A stretch of DNA of 64,000 nucleotides. Origin: Prorocentrum cordatum (lineage: Eukaryota; Sar; Dinophyceae; Prorocentrales; Prorocentraceae). The position numbers and the translations under genes were made by a program. The notes below the pieces were generated by a model. It was not told where the DNA came from and ran no database searches. It worked only from the letters and a program-made list of their open reading frames with translations. Within the stretch, counting starts at the first letter, position 1; every line of letters starts with the position of its first letter. The stretch spans positions 181,702 to 245,701 of the forward strand of contig CAUYUJ010015709.1 in NCBI GenBank assembly GCA_963575745.1, in the 5' to 3' direction. Shown piece by piece: positions 1 through 11,310 of this stretch.

Positions 1-982
1 ACCAGGGGGAACGGGAGGTGCACATGGAAAAGAAGCAGGAGGATGAGGAGGGAAAGGGGCACGGGGGAGGGCGACGACGAGGAGGAGGTGGCGCGAGACT
101 CGAGGAGGAGGAGGAGGAGGAGGAGGAGGAGGAAAAGTAGGAAGAGGAATAGAATGAGGAAGAGAGGGCAGTGCAGAGGGCGAGAGGAGAGGGTGTCCGC
201 CAGGGGGAGGAGGAAAGGGCAAAAGGTAAGCTCAACAGATTCTCGTGCGGGGTCCTACCGTCGGAGTAAGTTTTGTTGTTCCGTTTGCCTTCCGCGGGTT
301 GACCCAAAATGGGGTCCAGCGACAGGGGGGGGTGCAATATATTTGGTGCAATAGGTTTGTGGGGTTGTAATACATTTGGGGCGCGCAATGCATGTCGGGG
401 CGCAAATGTATTGCTGTAGTGTCGCGCGCAATACATTACTTGCAACACAACGCAGTACAATTCTCCAGCGCCGTAGATTTGCAATCCAGTTGCCCCAAGT
501 GTGTTGCACCACCCCCTGTCGGCTGGACTCCTTTTCTGGGTCACCCAAACACTTCCACCTTCCGCCCGTAGGAGGACACTCAGAGCGTGAATTACCTACC
601 CCGCTTTCGCTTCCAGGCAAAACCAAGTCATACCACGCGCCTCCTCGTCAAGCGGCCTGACCAGTACAGGCCGTAGTTTGGCATCGTTTGGTGTCCTTTG
701 GAAGCGAGGGTGGTCAAAAGCGAGGTACGTTTGTGTGCCCCCTAAACACGCCCGACCCAAACCCGGGAGGCCTCCACCCGATCCCCCCTCCCCTGGCTCA
801 GGGCAGCGCCGCGACGGGCGCGCCCCCGCGGCCTGTGCGCGCCGAGGGGCCCTTGCGGTGCGGCACCCATGGCGAGCGCGATCGCGGGCGCCCCCTGCCA
901 GGTCTACCATTCGGAGGACAACATCTCGGACCTTCGAGGGAGGCAACCCCAGACCTGATCGCGTCCTGCGGACAAAATCCGG

Positions 983-1125
983 ACGGGAGGTTTTTGGCCG
1001 TTTTCGGGCCCTGGGGGCCCTCGCCAGGCCCCGGGACCGTCAGAAAACGGCTCAGGATGAACAACCGGTCCGGGGAAAGGGTCGGGATCTCCAGGGGCCC
1101 CGCGTTGGCAAGATCAGGACGTCGC
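983..1125 (+). repeat. Dispersed ~140-bp repeat, copy 1
   Basis: The block runs from ACGGGAGGTTTTTGGCC through GGGACCGTCAGAAAACG to the TCAGGACGTCG region. It matches two head-to-tail copies at 40847-41110 and one at 49179-49320. The shared core is GGGACCGTCA(G/A)AAAACG followed by ATGAAAAAC-GGTCC. No terminal repeats or target duplication were found, so the class is unknown. Confidence 0.6.
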
Positions 1126-1369
1126 ACAACGGGGACATTCAGAGGGGGAAAAGGTACCGATACCGCTACCCTTCCCCTGTTTTCCTCTATTGCGGCTTCC
1201 TGGGAGGCCCTCGTCGCCACCGCTGGGTTTGCCTCGAAATCTTGGTCAGAGCGCGCCCTGGAAGATGTCCGGGGACCAGCGGTATTGGTACCAGTCGGTT
1301 TCCCCAAGCACTGTGACTTGGAGCCAGCTGGGGATCTGAGGTGTCCCGGATTTGATTCCGCCTGCTAGA

Positions 1370-1486
1370 AGGAGGAGGAGGAGGCGGAGGAGGAGGCGGA
1401 GGAGGAAGAGGAGGAGGAGGAGGAGGAGGAGGCGGAGGAGGAAGAGGAGGAGGAGGAGGAGGAGGAGGAGGAGGAGGAGGAGGAGG
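1370..1486. repeat. GAG trinucleotide microsatellite
   Basis: An interrupted (GAG)n array with GCG and GAA variant units. It translates as poly-Arg, poly-Glu or poly-Leu in different frames, so those open frames are not genes. Confidence 0.9.
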
Positions 1487-2051
1487 ACGGGGAAGATGCT
1501 CGTGGTTCTGGGTTCGAGAGAGAAGTTTCTTGCCTCTTTCGGCGTGTGGGGGCTGTTTTTGGGCGGCCCTGAGGCCCTGGGACCCTCGAGCGATGTAACG
1601 GAGGAGAGGAGAGGAGGGGAACGGAGGAGAAAAGGGAAGGAACAGGACGAGGACCAGGGGGACGAGGCCTTCTGAGGTTGTTTCGGCTTCTCCCTCCTCC
1701 TTCGGCGGGGTCTTGGGCTCAGAGGCCGTTTTCCGAGGCTAGGTACCGTAGTGCGTGCTCGGTACAAATCTGGGCGCGCCTTCCGCGCGCGGCGGCCGCG
1801 CGCGGAAGGGCTACGCGGATAGACCGCGTGTGGCCCGCAGCGGCACCAGGGGGACGGAGGGGAAGCTTGTGGAAGACAGGTCTTTACCTCCCTTAGTTTC
1901 CAAGTCAAGCTGTATTGTTTCGGGGCGCCTTGTATGTTGGGCCCCGGCAGGGGTCTTTACCCTTGCCAGGCAACAGACAGGTGAGCGACGCAAAATTATC
2001 TTGGCGAACGACCCAACATATGCTGTTGTGAGTACCGCAATTGTGAATACG

Positions 2052-2712
2052 TCCTTCGGTGGAGCTCCCGATGGGGCCATGAAGCGCTGCACTGGGTGGG
2101 GGTGGAACGCGTGCGGGCGGTAGCACTGGGGCCCTCGTTGGAGCTCCGTTTGGGGCCACGAAGCGCTGTACGGGTCAGGGGGGGACGCATGCGGGCGGTA
2201 GCGCTGGGACCTTCGGTGGAGCTCCTTATGGGGCCACGAAGCGCTGTACTCGGTGGGGGGGACGCATGCGAGCGGTAGCACTGGGACCTTCGGTGGAGCT
2301 CCCTATGGGTCCACGAAGCGCAATACTGGGTGGGGGTGGAGCGCATGCGGGCACCCCCACTGGGAGCTTCGGTGGAGCTCCCTATGGGGCCACGAAGCGC
2401 AATACTGGGTGGGGGGGACGCATGCGGGCGGTAGCACTGGGGCCGTCGGTGGAGCTCCTTATGGGGCCACGAAGCGCTGTACTGGGTGGGGTGGGGGGGG
2501 GCGCATGCGGCTGCAGCACTGGGACCTTCGGTGGAGCTCCTTATGGAGCCACGAAGTGTTTTACTGGGTGGGGTGGCACGCCGGTGGGCCCCCCCACTGG
2601 GGCCTTCTGTGGAGCTCCCCCCTATGAATCCACGAAGCGCTGTACTGGGTGAGGGGACGCATGCGGGCGCCCCCACTGGGACCTTCGGTGGAGCTCCTCA
2701 TGGGGCGACGAA
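2052..2712. repeat. ~78-bp satellite array, block 1
   Basis: About 8.5 tandem units, each with GGTGGAGCTCC(C/T)TATGGGG, CCACGAAGCGC and GGACGCATGCGGGC. The GGAGCTCC core recurs near 2061, 2139, 2217, 2294, 2373 and 2451, a spacing of 77-79 bp. The last unit changes into GTGTGAGGGGTGTACTGAAAC and leads into the GAT array. The open frames on both strands are periodic artefacts of the repeat. Confidence 0.92.
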
Positions 2713-2726
2713 ACGTGTGAGGGGTG

Positions 2727-2756
2727 TACTGAAACGGGTGATGACGATGATGCTGC

Positions 2757-2794
<38 letters not shown>

Positions 2795-3163
2795 TTGATG
2801 TTGATGCTGATGCTGATGCTGATGCTGATGCTGATGCTGATGCTGATGCTGATGGTGATGCTGATGATGATGATGCTGCTGATGCTGATGCTGATGCTGA
2901 TGCTGATGATGTTGATGGCGATGGTGATGACGAGGACGACGACGACGATGATGATGAGGAGGAGGAGGAGGAGGAGGATGTTGATGCTGATGCTGATGCT
3001 GATGATGGTGATGACGATGATGATGATGATGACGACGACGATGATGATGATGATGCTGATGATGATGATGATGCTGATGCTGATGGTGATGATGATGATG
3101 GTGATGGTGGTGTGGTGACGATGGTGATGGTGATGGTGATGGTGATGATGATGATGATGATGT

Positions 3164-3239
<76 letters not shown>
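2727..3239. repeat. GAT/GCT trinucleotide microsatellite
   Basis: A (GAT)n array with interspersed GCT, GAC, GAG and GGT units. It reads as poly-Met, poly-Asp, poly-His or poly-Ile depending on frame and strand. No gene is inferred. Confidence 0.92.
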
Positions 3240-3245
<6 letters not shown>

Positions 3246-3660
3246 CCGTATGTGGCCATGAAACGCTGTACGGGTGGGGGGGACGCATGCGGGCGGTAGC
3301 GCTGGGACCTTCGGTGGAACTCCCTATGGGGCCACGAAACGCTGTACGGGTCAGGGGGGGACGCATGCGGGCGGTAGCACTGGGACCTTCTGTGGAGCTC
3401 CCTATGGGTCCAAGAATCGTTTTACTGGGTGGGGGCGACGCCTGCGGGCACCCCCACTGGGGCCTTCGGTGGAGCTCCCTATGGGTCCACGAATCGTTTT
3501 ACATGGTGGGGGGCGCGCATGCGAGCACCCCAACTGGGACCTTCGGCGGAGCTTCCTATGAAGCCACGAAGCGATGTACTGCGTGGGGGGGACGCATGCG
3601 GGCACCCCCACTGGGACCTTCGGTGGAGCTCCCTATGGGGCCACAAAACGTGTGAGGGGT
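3240..3660. repeat. ~78-bp satellite array, block 2
   Basis: About 5.5 units of the same satellite as 2052-2712. It again ends in GTGTGAGGGGTGTGCTGAAAC and passes into a second GAT array, so satellite plus GAT forms a duplicated higher-order unit. Confidence 0.9.
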
Positions 3661-3675
3661 GTGCTGAAACGGGTG

Positions 3676-3772
3676 ATGACGATGATGTTGATGATGATGC
3701 TTATGTTGATGCTGATGATTGTGATGCTGACGCGGATGCTGATGCTGATGATGATGATGATGATCATGCTGT

Positions 3773-3836
<64 letters not shown>
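3676..3836. repeat. GAT microsatellite, block 2
   Basis: A (GAT)n array with GCT and TTGAT variants. It is the second half of the duplicated satellite-GAT unit. Confidence 0.9.
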
Positions 3837-4689
3837 AGGATGAGGGAGGGGGAGCAACGAGAGGAGTGAACGCGGGGACCGTCTCTTCAAAACGGGGGCC
3901 CAACACTACAGCATGGTTTGGAAGAAAACGAGGTCGTTTGCGCCGACATTGGCACGTAAGCTGTCCGCGTAAGATCGCGCGTAAGCGCCCTCGTCTCCAA
4001 TGTAGCGTTCTGCGCTGGCGGCCTACATAAGCCTTCGCGAAAGGTCGCTGTTTCATCTCGCGTAAGGCCAGCTCAGGTTTCGGCGCGTTGGCGCCTCCTT
4101 CAGTTTCCCTCCCCTGTCTACGGGAAGTGGGCCTCCTCCATACGGTACCCCGACATGCGACGTCCAGTGTTTTCCAGAACGGCGTCCCCGGGACCGGTTT
4201 TTCATCGAGAGCGGGTGATGGTGACGGACCTCGCCTTTCGGCTGGTGTTTTCGTATGGCGTTCCAAACGTGATCGCATCTTTCCTCCTCTTCCTCCGCCT
4301 GCTCTTCCTCCTCGTCCACCTCTTTCTCCTCCTTCTCTCTCCTCCTCTGCCGCCTCCTTTTCATCCTCGCACAACTCCTCGTCGTCCTCCTCCCCCTCCC
4401 AAAAGGAGCGTTGCTTGTTGGTTGCACGCCCCCTCAAAAACAAAAACTGGCGTCTCCCCCCTTTTGTTAAGGGGGGCGCCCCCTCTTTCTCCTCTTCCTC
4501 CTCCAACCCCTCGTCCTACCCTCCATCCTCTTCATCCTTCTCTTCCTCCTCCTCCTCCTTATCCTTTCTTCCTCCTCCTCCTCCTGCTAAGTTATTCTCT
4601 CCGTCCCTCCCAAAAAACATGTTTGGCCATTTGATGTTTTTTTTGCTGGGGTGGGGGTGGGGGGTGGGAGGAAATTCTTTTGTGCCGTT
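3837..4689. other. Spacer with pyrimidine-rich tract
   Basis: No gene is supported. A CTC/CTT-rich tract runs from about 4270 to 4600. It creates Ser/Pro/Leu-rich frames on the plus strand and Glu-rich frames on the minus strand. Confidence 0.6.
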
Positions 4690-5815
4690 TTCCAGTGAAG
4701 TGCTTCTGCGCGGATTTCCCGTGGAAGCCTTTTTGGGATGTTTTCAAATGGATTCGTGTTGAGAGGCGTTCCAATCGAATTCCCTTGTGGCGCTTTCCTC
4801 AGGACCCCTGTTGTGAGGATTTCCCATCGAATCCCCTTTGTGGTGTCCCCAAAGGAATCCCACTGTCACGGTTTCCAAACGAATGCCATCGTGGTGCTTT
4901 CCAATTGATTTCTGGCGTGAGGCTTTCCAGTCGAATCTTTTTGCGGTGCTTCCCAATGGATTCAGATTGTGAGGCTTTACAATGGAAACTCTTTGTGATG
5001 TTTTCCAACGAATTCGTTTTGTGCTGTGTGATCTCCTTGTGGCGTTTCCAACGGATTCCTGGCATGATGCTTTACACTAGAACCCCTTTGCGGCGCGTTC
5101 CAACATATTCCCAGTGTACGGATTTCCCGTAGAATCCCGTTGTGGCGTTTTCCACGGGATCTTTGTTGCGAGGCAGTCTCATCTAATCTCTGCGTGGTGT
5201 TTTCCAGAGGGGTCCTGTCGTGACGCTTTTCAATAGACTGCCTTTGTGGCGTTTTCCAAAAGACTCTTGTTGTGAGGTGATGCTTTCCGGTGGATTCTCT
5301 TTTGTGCGGCTTTCAAATAGGAGCGCTCAGTGGCGCTTTCAAGCAAGTTTTTTGGTGTGAGGCTTTCCCATCGAATCCCTCTGTGGCGCTTTCCAAGGGA
5401 TTCCCAGCGTGACGGTTTCCAATAGAATGCGGTTTGTAGTGTTTTCCAAGGATTCCTTTTGTGCTGCTTCCGAGTAGAATCTTCTTGTGGCGCTCACCAA
5501 AGGATTCTTGCTGTGATGTGTTTTAATTGAAACCCTTGGCGGCGCGATTTAAAGGATTTTCGCTTTGAGGATGTCCCGTCGATTCCCGTCGTAGCGCTTT
5601 CCAAACGATCCTCGTCACGAGGTTTTTCAATACAATATCTGCGTGGTGCTTTCCAGAGGAGATTTGCCGTGAGGCTTTCCAATCGAATCCCTCTGCTGCG
5701 CTATCCAAAGGATTCATCTTGCGAGGTTTTTTTATTGAACCCCTCTGTTGTGCTGTCTGATGGATTCCTTTTGTTGCGCGGCTTCCCAATAGGAGCCCTC
5801 AGTGGTGTTTTCGAA
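4690..5815. repeat. Degenerate ~50-bp dimeric minisatellite
   Basis: Over 1.1 kb built from alternating half-units close to GTGGCGCTTTCCAAAGGATT and GTGAGGCTTTCCAATCGAAT, each about 25-28 bp. Copies differ by substitutions and small indels. Frames such as 4680-5132 are periodic translations of this repeat, not a gene. Confidence 0.85.
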
Positions 5816-5934
5816 AATTATCCTGGCGAAGAACCCAACCATATGCAATTGTGAATAAAGTTTTGTGGGTGCCGCTTTCGGTAGGGCCACGAAGGGCGTG
5901 CCACGAAACGCTGTCCTGGGCGTACGGGACGCAT

Positions 5935-6450
5935 GAGGGCGGTAGCACTGGGGCCCTCGGTGGAGTTCCCTATGGGGCCGCGAAGCGTGTGAGGGGTGTG
6001 CCGAAATGGGGGCGGTGCCGCCATGCGAACGCAGCCACGGGGGCCCTCGGTGGAGCTCTCTATGGGGCCACGAAACGTGTGAGGGGTGTGCCGAAATGAA
6101 TGCGGTGCCGCCATGCCAACGCAGCCACTGGGCCCTCGGTGGAGCTCCCTATGGGGCCACGAACCTGGTGAGGGGTGTGCCGAATTGGGTGCGGCGCCGC
6201 CATGCGAACGCAGCCACTGTGGCCTTCGGTGGAGCTCCCTATGGGGCCACGAAGCGTGTGAGGGGTGTGCCGACATGGGTGCGGCGCCGCCATGCCAACG
6301 CAGCCACCGGGGCCTTCGGTGGGGCTCCCTATGGGGCCACGAAGCGTGTGAGGGGTGTGCCGAAATGTGTGCGTCGCCGCCATGCCAACGCAGCCACTGG
6401 GGCCTTCGGTGGAGCTCCCTATGGGGCCACGAAGCGTGTGAGGGGTGTGC
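5935..6450. repeat. ~86-bp satellite array, cut by gap
   Basis: About six units, each containing GGTGGAGCTCCCTATGGGG, CCACGAAGCGTGTGAGGGG and GCGCCGCCATGCCAACGCAG. It shares a core with the 78-bp satellite but has a different second half. The array runs into the N gap, so its true length is unknown. Confidence 0.9.
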
Positions 6451-6550
6451 NNNNNNNNNNNNNNNNNNNNNNNNNNNNNNNNNNNNNNNNNNNNNNNNNN
6501 NNNNNNNNNNNNNNNNNNNNNNNNNNNNNNNNNNNNNNNNNNNNNNNNNN
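6451..6550. other. Assembly gap (100 N)
   Basis: Exactly 100 N, a placeholder for unknown length. It lies at the end of a tandem array, a common cause of assembly breaks. Confidence 0.99.
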
Positions 6551-6632
6551 TCTCGGGGCCCGGGCTGGTCCCGGGGGAAGGCCCCAGGGCCCAGGGCCCG
6601 TTTCCCCTGGGACCCGGTTCCCCATGGCAATC

Positions 6633-6794
6633 ATCAGGAGGGAAAAAACACACAGACACAATTAATCATCGATTCCCAGAAAATATGGCGAAATATGGGA
6701 AGTGGGGGGGAAGACGAAAACCCCAAAAATATGGGAAAATATTGGGAATACTTTCATTTGTGTGTATTTACTTGTGTGTCCCAGGGCCCCTTCA
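6633..6794 (+). mobile_element. Family B element, copy 1
   Basis: A non-autonomous element of about 163 bp. It begins ATCAGGAGGGAAAAAACAC, contains ACACAATTAATC, then A-rich AATATGGGAA motifs and TTTGTGTGTATTTA, and ends GGGCCCCTTCA. The 4-bp duplication AATC flanks it (6629-6632 and 6795-6798). Four more copies lie at 20641, 37848, 49688 and 52993, all in this orientation. It has no coding capacity. Confidence 0.85.
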
Positions 6795-6798
6795 AATC

Positions 6799-8005
6799 AA
6801 GCAGTGCCCAGGCGTCCCGACTTGCCCGAGAATGTGCTCAGGACCTCGCGTGGCTTGCACGGGATGCTCTCAGAGCATGTCTGGCTGAGGCAGTATGGTG
6901 TTGAGCTATCTGGTTTATGTTCTACGAGCAGTTCTGTCTTCTGTTTCTAGACCGCTTCTTGGTTTAAGACCAGTTCGTGGTAGGCCTATGGGAATGCAGA
7001 GACGGTCGGTCACTGCTCAACTGGCGGGGCTGCCACAGGCAGCGAACGGCCAGTTCAAGGTTCGAGGCTCGAGGCTTTCGGACCGTCTCGTTGATTCCCT
7101 GCGGCGATGCAGCCTCGGGGTGCTCTCCGGAAACTGTCGTCGAGAGCGTCTTGGGATTGCCTGGATGTTCCCGAATTCAAGCAGTGGCGAAGCGTCTTAG
7201 TGTGCCTATAGGGCCAACGAGAGAATGTGCAAAGAACCTTGAGAATGTTCTAAGAACCTTTCGTGGTCCGCACGAAGAACATTTCTGGCTGAGACCGCCT
7301 TGCTTTGACGCATCGGGCCTGCGTTCTGAGGGCATTGTTTTGGTTGCTCGTACATTCTAGGGCTCAGAGAAGAAGTCGTGGTACAGTCGGGGCGCTGAAG
7401 AAGGAACCCTTTTCGTTGGGGAGGGGCTCGATGTTCCTTAATTGTTCCACACCTTGCCTAGTGTTTCCCTTCAGTTTTCGATTGGAAATCGAAGTTCAAC
7501 TAACGAAAAAAGGGGCCTCGTTCCTTATTTAGGGTTCCTTAGGTCAAGGCCCCGACTGTAGGCGTATACGAGTGCTGGGGCGGTCGGCCCCTGCTCCTCG
7601 GAGGGCCGCTGGAGGCCCGAGGTCAGACCCGAAAAAACCTGGTGGACGACGAGCGGCAGAGGAGGGCAGAGGAAGGTCACGTCGGGCGTGCCCCTCTCCA
7701 CAGGAGGAGTGCTCACAAAGATCTGAGAACAAAACGTCCTCCTTCTCCATCCTCCTTCCTCCTTCCTCCTTCCTTTCCCCCCCCCCCCCCCCCTGCCGAC
7801 CGGAGATCCCAAGATCGGCGGCGTGCCTCCACCGAGGGAAGACGATCCCGATCTCGGTGATGGTGGCAATCGTCTGGCTTCCAAGGTGGCCAAACTATTA
7901 CCACCAACATCGAAATCTAGGATCAGCTTCCCCCTGCGGAGGCAACCCCCTGTGTTGGTGTCGGTGCAAATTTCTAGGCCGCAAAAAAAAACCTGAAAAC
8001 AAAAC
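6799..8005. other. Spacer with degenerate dispersed repeat
   Basis: No gene is supported. Two stretches (about 6832-6960 and 7225-7345) contain CATGTCTGGCTGA-like and GTTCTAAG-like motifs. They resemble the duplicated blocks at 16315-16470 and 16731-16870, so they look like old copies of that repeat. A poly-C run lies near 7780. Confidence 0.5.
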
Positions 8006-8095
8006 GTCGGGGGACGATGATCCTAGTATTTGTGGACCATGTTTGGACGACTTGTTCCTCCCAAGCCCGCCCGCAGGGGGACACGCCCGACCTAA
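8006..8095. mobile_element. Family A remnant (right end)
   Basis: It ends GCAGGGGGACACGCCCGAC at 8091, the right terminal repeat of family A. The inner part (GGGGACGATGATCC, TTGTTCCTC) resembles the interior of the copy at 51417. The left end is missing. Confidence 0.6.
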
Positions 8096-9861
8096 GATGA
8101 AGACTGCGGGCAGTTGGCTTTCAGGATACCCCCTTGGTCACCGCGGCTGGACGCAGCTCGATCAACTGTCGGAAGTTGGAGCCTATTCGGGTCTAGCCTT
8201 GTGGAAGCCGATGAATGGAGAGGAAGCGTGCTGCCAAAGAATGTGCAGATGTCTAACATATGTTTCAAACATGTTGTAAACATGGAAATCATGTTCTAAG
8301 CATGTTCAGGACATGTTTCAGACATGTTAAACACATTGTTAATTCGATGATAGGACTGTTAGGGTGTCCGTTGTCATGGCATCCACAAGTCTAGCCAGGA
8401 GCCAACGTAAGGGGACCCGGTTAGTAGTATGCGAGGCGGGAATTCATGCATGACCACCGTCTGGAGGGTCAGTTTTCGGAGCCTCGGCAGGCGGTGGATC
8501 TGGACATATTCGGTCCCCCGGGGGCCGAAATATATTCACATCCACCGCCCGCTGGGGCACCAGGACGTCCGTTCCCAGGCGGTGGATCTGGATACATCCC
8601 CGCCTCGCATAGTAGGGCCCCGGAGCCCCTCAATGGGCCAGAATCACGAGACCAGGTCTGCCGTAGCTGGTGTTTTTTTCGGGTGACGGCAGTTCCGGTT
8701 TGTGGAACTGGGCGGGGGGGGTGGCGTCCCCCATTTCGCATTTTTGAAGCAGGTCCCAGTGAACCCAGCTCTGCCAACGCCCGACATGTACATGACCAGA
8801 GGCGGGCATTTCTCCAACCCAGGACTTTTTTGAGGGTCGGGGGCGACGTCGGGGTGGTGTGCTGTATACATGCCGTTTCCGCTTCCTGGGGAAACAACGA
8901 AACACGTATACACCAGGATCCCGCGCACACCAATTTTTTTATGAATCGTCTCCCAGGTCTGGTTTTTAAGGCGCCTTTCTTATAACTTGGGGGGGTCGGT
9001 TTATTAGGGCGCTTTCTTTGGATTGGAGCTTAGGGGGTCCGGTTTATCAAGACGCCCCGTCGAAGAGGGGGGTCCGGAACATTAGGTCGCATTGGGAGGG
9101 GGGTCTTGTTTTTTAGGGGGGGGCGATTCATGAGGAGTTTGGAATACACCAGGATGCGCTATCCTGTGCAAGTCTCGGTGCAGGGCCGGAGCAAGCGTCG
9201 GCGTACAGAGCGCTCGGTTCCCTACAGCTGGGTGCGTCCGGGCTCCGAGGAGAGGTCCAGGGGCCGATGTTGAGGTGTCGTCGTCTCAACCCGCCCTGCG
9301 TCGACGTGCAGTTGGCTGAGGGGGCGCGAGCTGGTCTTAGGTCAACACACGCAAGGGTCCAGGAACAGTTCGAGGCCAATGCTTTCGCAAAGTTCATGTT
9401 CAGCGTTGCTACAACCTTGAAGGTGGGCAAACATTTCGAAACACGTCGGCGGCGAATTGTTGTCCTATCTTCCCTATTTTCGAACTTGCTTCAAATTGTC
9501 CGCTTCCCTTGCTTTCCAATGTTTCCCATGGTTCCCTTAGGAGATGTCCCATTATCTTGTTGTCCTTATGGTTGCCTTATTGTCCACTTGTCCGGTTTAC
9601 ATGCAAAGCATATGAACCTCTGTCGAACTCCCCTTGAGCGTTTTACCTGTTTCGATCTTTTGTTCTTGTTTTTTTGGTTCCCGAACGTGATGTTCTATCT
9701 TTCCCCCCGCCCGAGCCCAAGCCCTTGCTGTATGTTTTTTTCCCAGGAATGACCGCTGGCGCTCCCCTCCGTCAATCAAAAACTGCGACGCAAGGCGGGC
9801 CCAGTTCTCCGACGATGTGGTCGGTGTCAATCCGGACGGTCCTCGGCTTCAGCTTCATACG
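8096..9861. other. Spacer with palindromes
   Basis: No gene is supported. From 8258 to 8335 the hexamer CATGTT and its relatives recur in direct and inverted order. A 60-bp near-palindrome lies at 8490-8549. The region 8990-9130 is rich in GGGGGTC and CGGTTTATTAGG fragments. Confidence 0.5.
8490..8549. repeat. 60-bp near-perfect palindrome
   Basis: Outer arms GGCGGTGGAT (8490-8499) and ATCCACCGCC (8540-8549) are exact reverse complements. Inner arms ATATTCGG and CCGAAATAT flank a CCCCC/GGGGG centre. A third copy of the outer arm, GGCGGTGGATCTGGA, lies at 8580. It could form a hairpin, but its function is unknown. Confidence 0.75.
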
Positions 9862-9869
9862 ACCTACCA

Positions 9870-10025
9870 TAAAGTCGGGCATGTCCCTCTACAGGAGGAA
9901 TATTCGAGAATAGTGAAACCAATCGTCTGGGGATGATGTTTCGTGCTCGTGCGACTACTTTTGAGCATTGTTTCTAATTCTTGTTTCCTCGAAGAACGGC
10001 CTGTAGGAGGACATGCCCGACCCAA
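9870..10025. mobile_element. Family A element, copy 1
   Basis: A MITE-like element with terminal inverted repeats GTCGGGCATGTCCCTCTACA and its near reverse complement ending GCCCGAC. Flanks ACCTACCA (9862-9869) and ACCTACCT (10026-10033) match at 7 of 8 bases, an eroded 8-bp target duplication. No coding capacity. Confidence 0.85.
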
Positions 10026-10375
10026 ACCTACCTTTGTCGAACCCCCATACCTTCACTTCAAAACTACAAACTGCCCCCAGGGAGTGGGTCGGGATCACTG
10101 GGGCCACGCATTGAACAAAAACCAATCGTCGGATGTCGGGGAATAGCCCAGGGCCTGAAGTGTGGGGGGGGGGGGGCGCCACGTGTATCCGTGTATCCAG
10201 AGGCTCAGCTTGCCCACCTCGTCGGCGAGGTTCCCCGGCGAGTGCGTGCAATGCGCTTCCCCCAGGCTCATTTGCCCCTTTTGCCTCCGCCGAGGTGTTC
10301 GGCTGGCGGGAGCACGTGGTCGGCTTCCATGAGCAGCGCTCGGACGACGGCGCGACGGACGGCGACGGACGACGG

Positions 10376-10606
10376 ACCTCCTCCTCCTCCTCCTCCTCCT
10401 CCTCGTCCTGCTCCTCCTCTTCCTCCTCCTGCTCCTCCTGCTCCTCCTCCTCCTCCTCCTCCTCCTTCTCCCTCCTCCTCCGCCTCCTCCTCCTCCCCCC
10501 CTCCTGCTCCTCCTCCTTTTCCTCCTCCTCCTGCTTCCTCCTCCCTCCTCCTGCTCCTCTCCTCCTCCTCCTCCTCCTCCTCCTCCTCCTCCTCCTCCTC
10601 CTCCTC
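10376..10606. repeat. CTC trinucleotide microsatellite
   Basis: An interrupted (CTC)n tract with CTG and CTT variants. The last 50 bp or so are pure. Confidence 0.92.
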
Positions 10607-11227
10607 GAGGGGCGGCGGGCGGCGGCGCGACGACGGACGACGGGCGACGCCGACGCCACAGAAGCCCGGCACGGCGCTCGTCGTCGCTCCTGGCTGCTGA
10701 AAGGCAGCGGCGTACTCGATCGTTGCTTGTTGTCTCCGTCCGTGCCCGTGCTCGTGTCTGTTCCTGTGCGTGTGCGTGCCTCCGTGCTCGTCGCCGGGAC
10801 GCACCCGCGGGCCGCTCCGCAGGCCTCGCCGTCGCGCGCCTCGCCACGGGCGACGGGCTCAGTGCCCGGGGTTTTCCCTGTGCGCTCCCCCCTTCGTCCT
10901 CTCTCTCTCTCTCGGCTCCTCCCCCTTTCGGGGGCGGAAAAGAGGGGGGTGATGACTAGGGGGGGGTGGACATCATGGCGCGGGCCATGGTATTTCCCAA
11001 GATTTCATGGCGCCTCTTCTTATTTCATTACGTCCCTGGCCCCCCCGCTGGGCCGCGCACATGCCGCCGGTCATGATTTGCACCCCCCCCTCTTGGACAC
11101 CCCCCTCTTGGCCGCTCCCGACGTACGGCAGCCGCGGCGGAAACGCGCCGGAGAGGCCTTGGCTGCCCCAGCGGAGGGTGATACGGAGGAGGGGGCGGAG
11201 GGAGGACGAGTCGGACGAGGCGGGGCG

Positions 11228-11251
11228 AGGAGGAGGAGGAGGAGGAGGAGG

Positions 11252-11307
<56 letters not shown>

Positions 11308-11310
11308 TAA
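11228..11310. repeat. GAG run and CAACAG hexanucleotide repeat
   Basis: A short GAG run is followed by about nine AGCAAC units from 11252. It reads as poly-Ser-Asn, poly-Ala-Thr or poly-Gln in the forward frames. Confidence 0.9.

Larger units (their letters stand above)
1..2051. other. GC-rich spacer, no supported gene
   Basis: Open frames here are short and low-complexity (Arg/Glu or Pro runs) and overlap on both strands, so none is called. It holds a short GAG run near 99-135, the remnant of a family A right end near 548-575 (CCGTAGGAGGACAC), a dispersed repeat copy at 983-1125 and a GAG array at 1370-1486. Confidence 0.6.

Noticed and set aside
4680-5132. Cys/Phe/Arg-rich small protein
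   Set aside because: It is a periodic translation of the degenerate ~50-bp minisatellite. The frame is lost where repeat indels occur.
11252-11310. CRISPR-like or other spaced repeat array
   Set aside because: It is a continuous hexanucleotide run without spacers. None of the tandem arrays in the window shows unique spacers between equal repeats.
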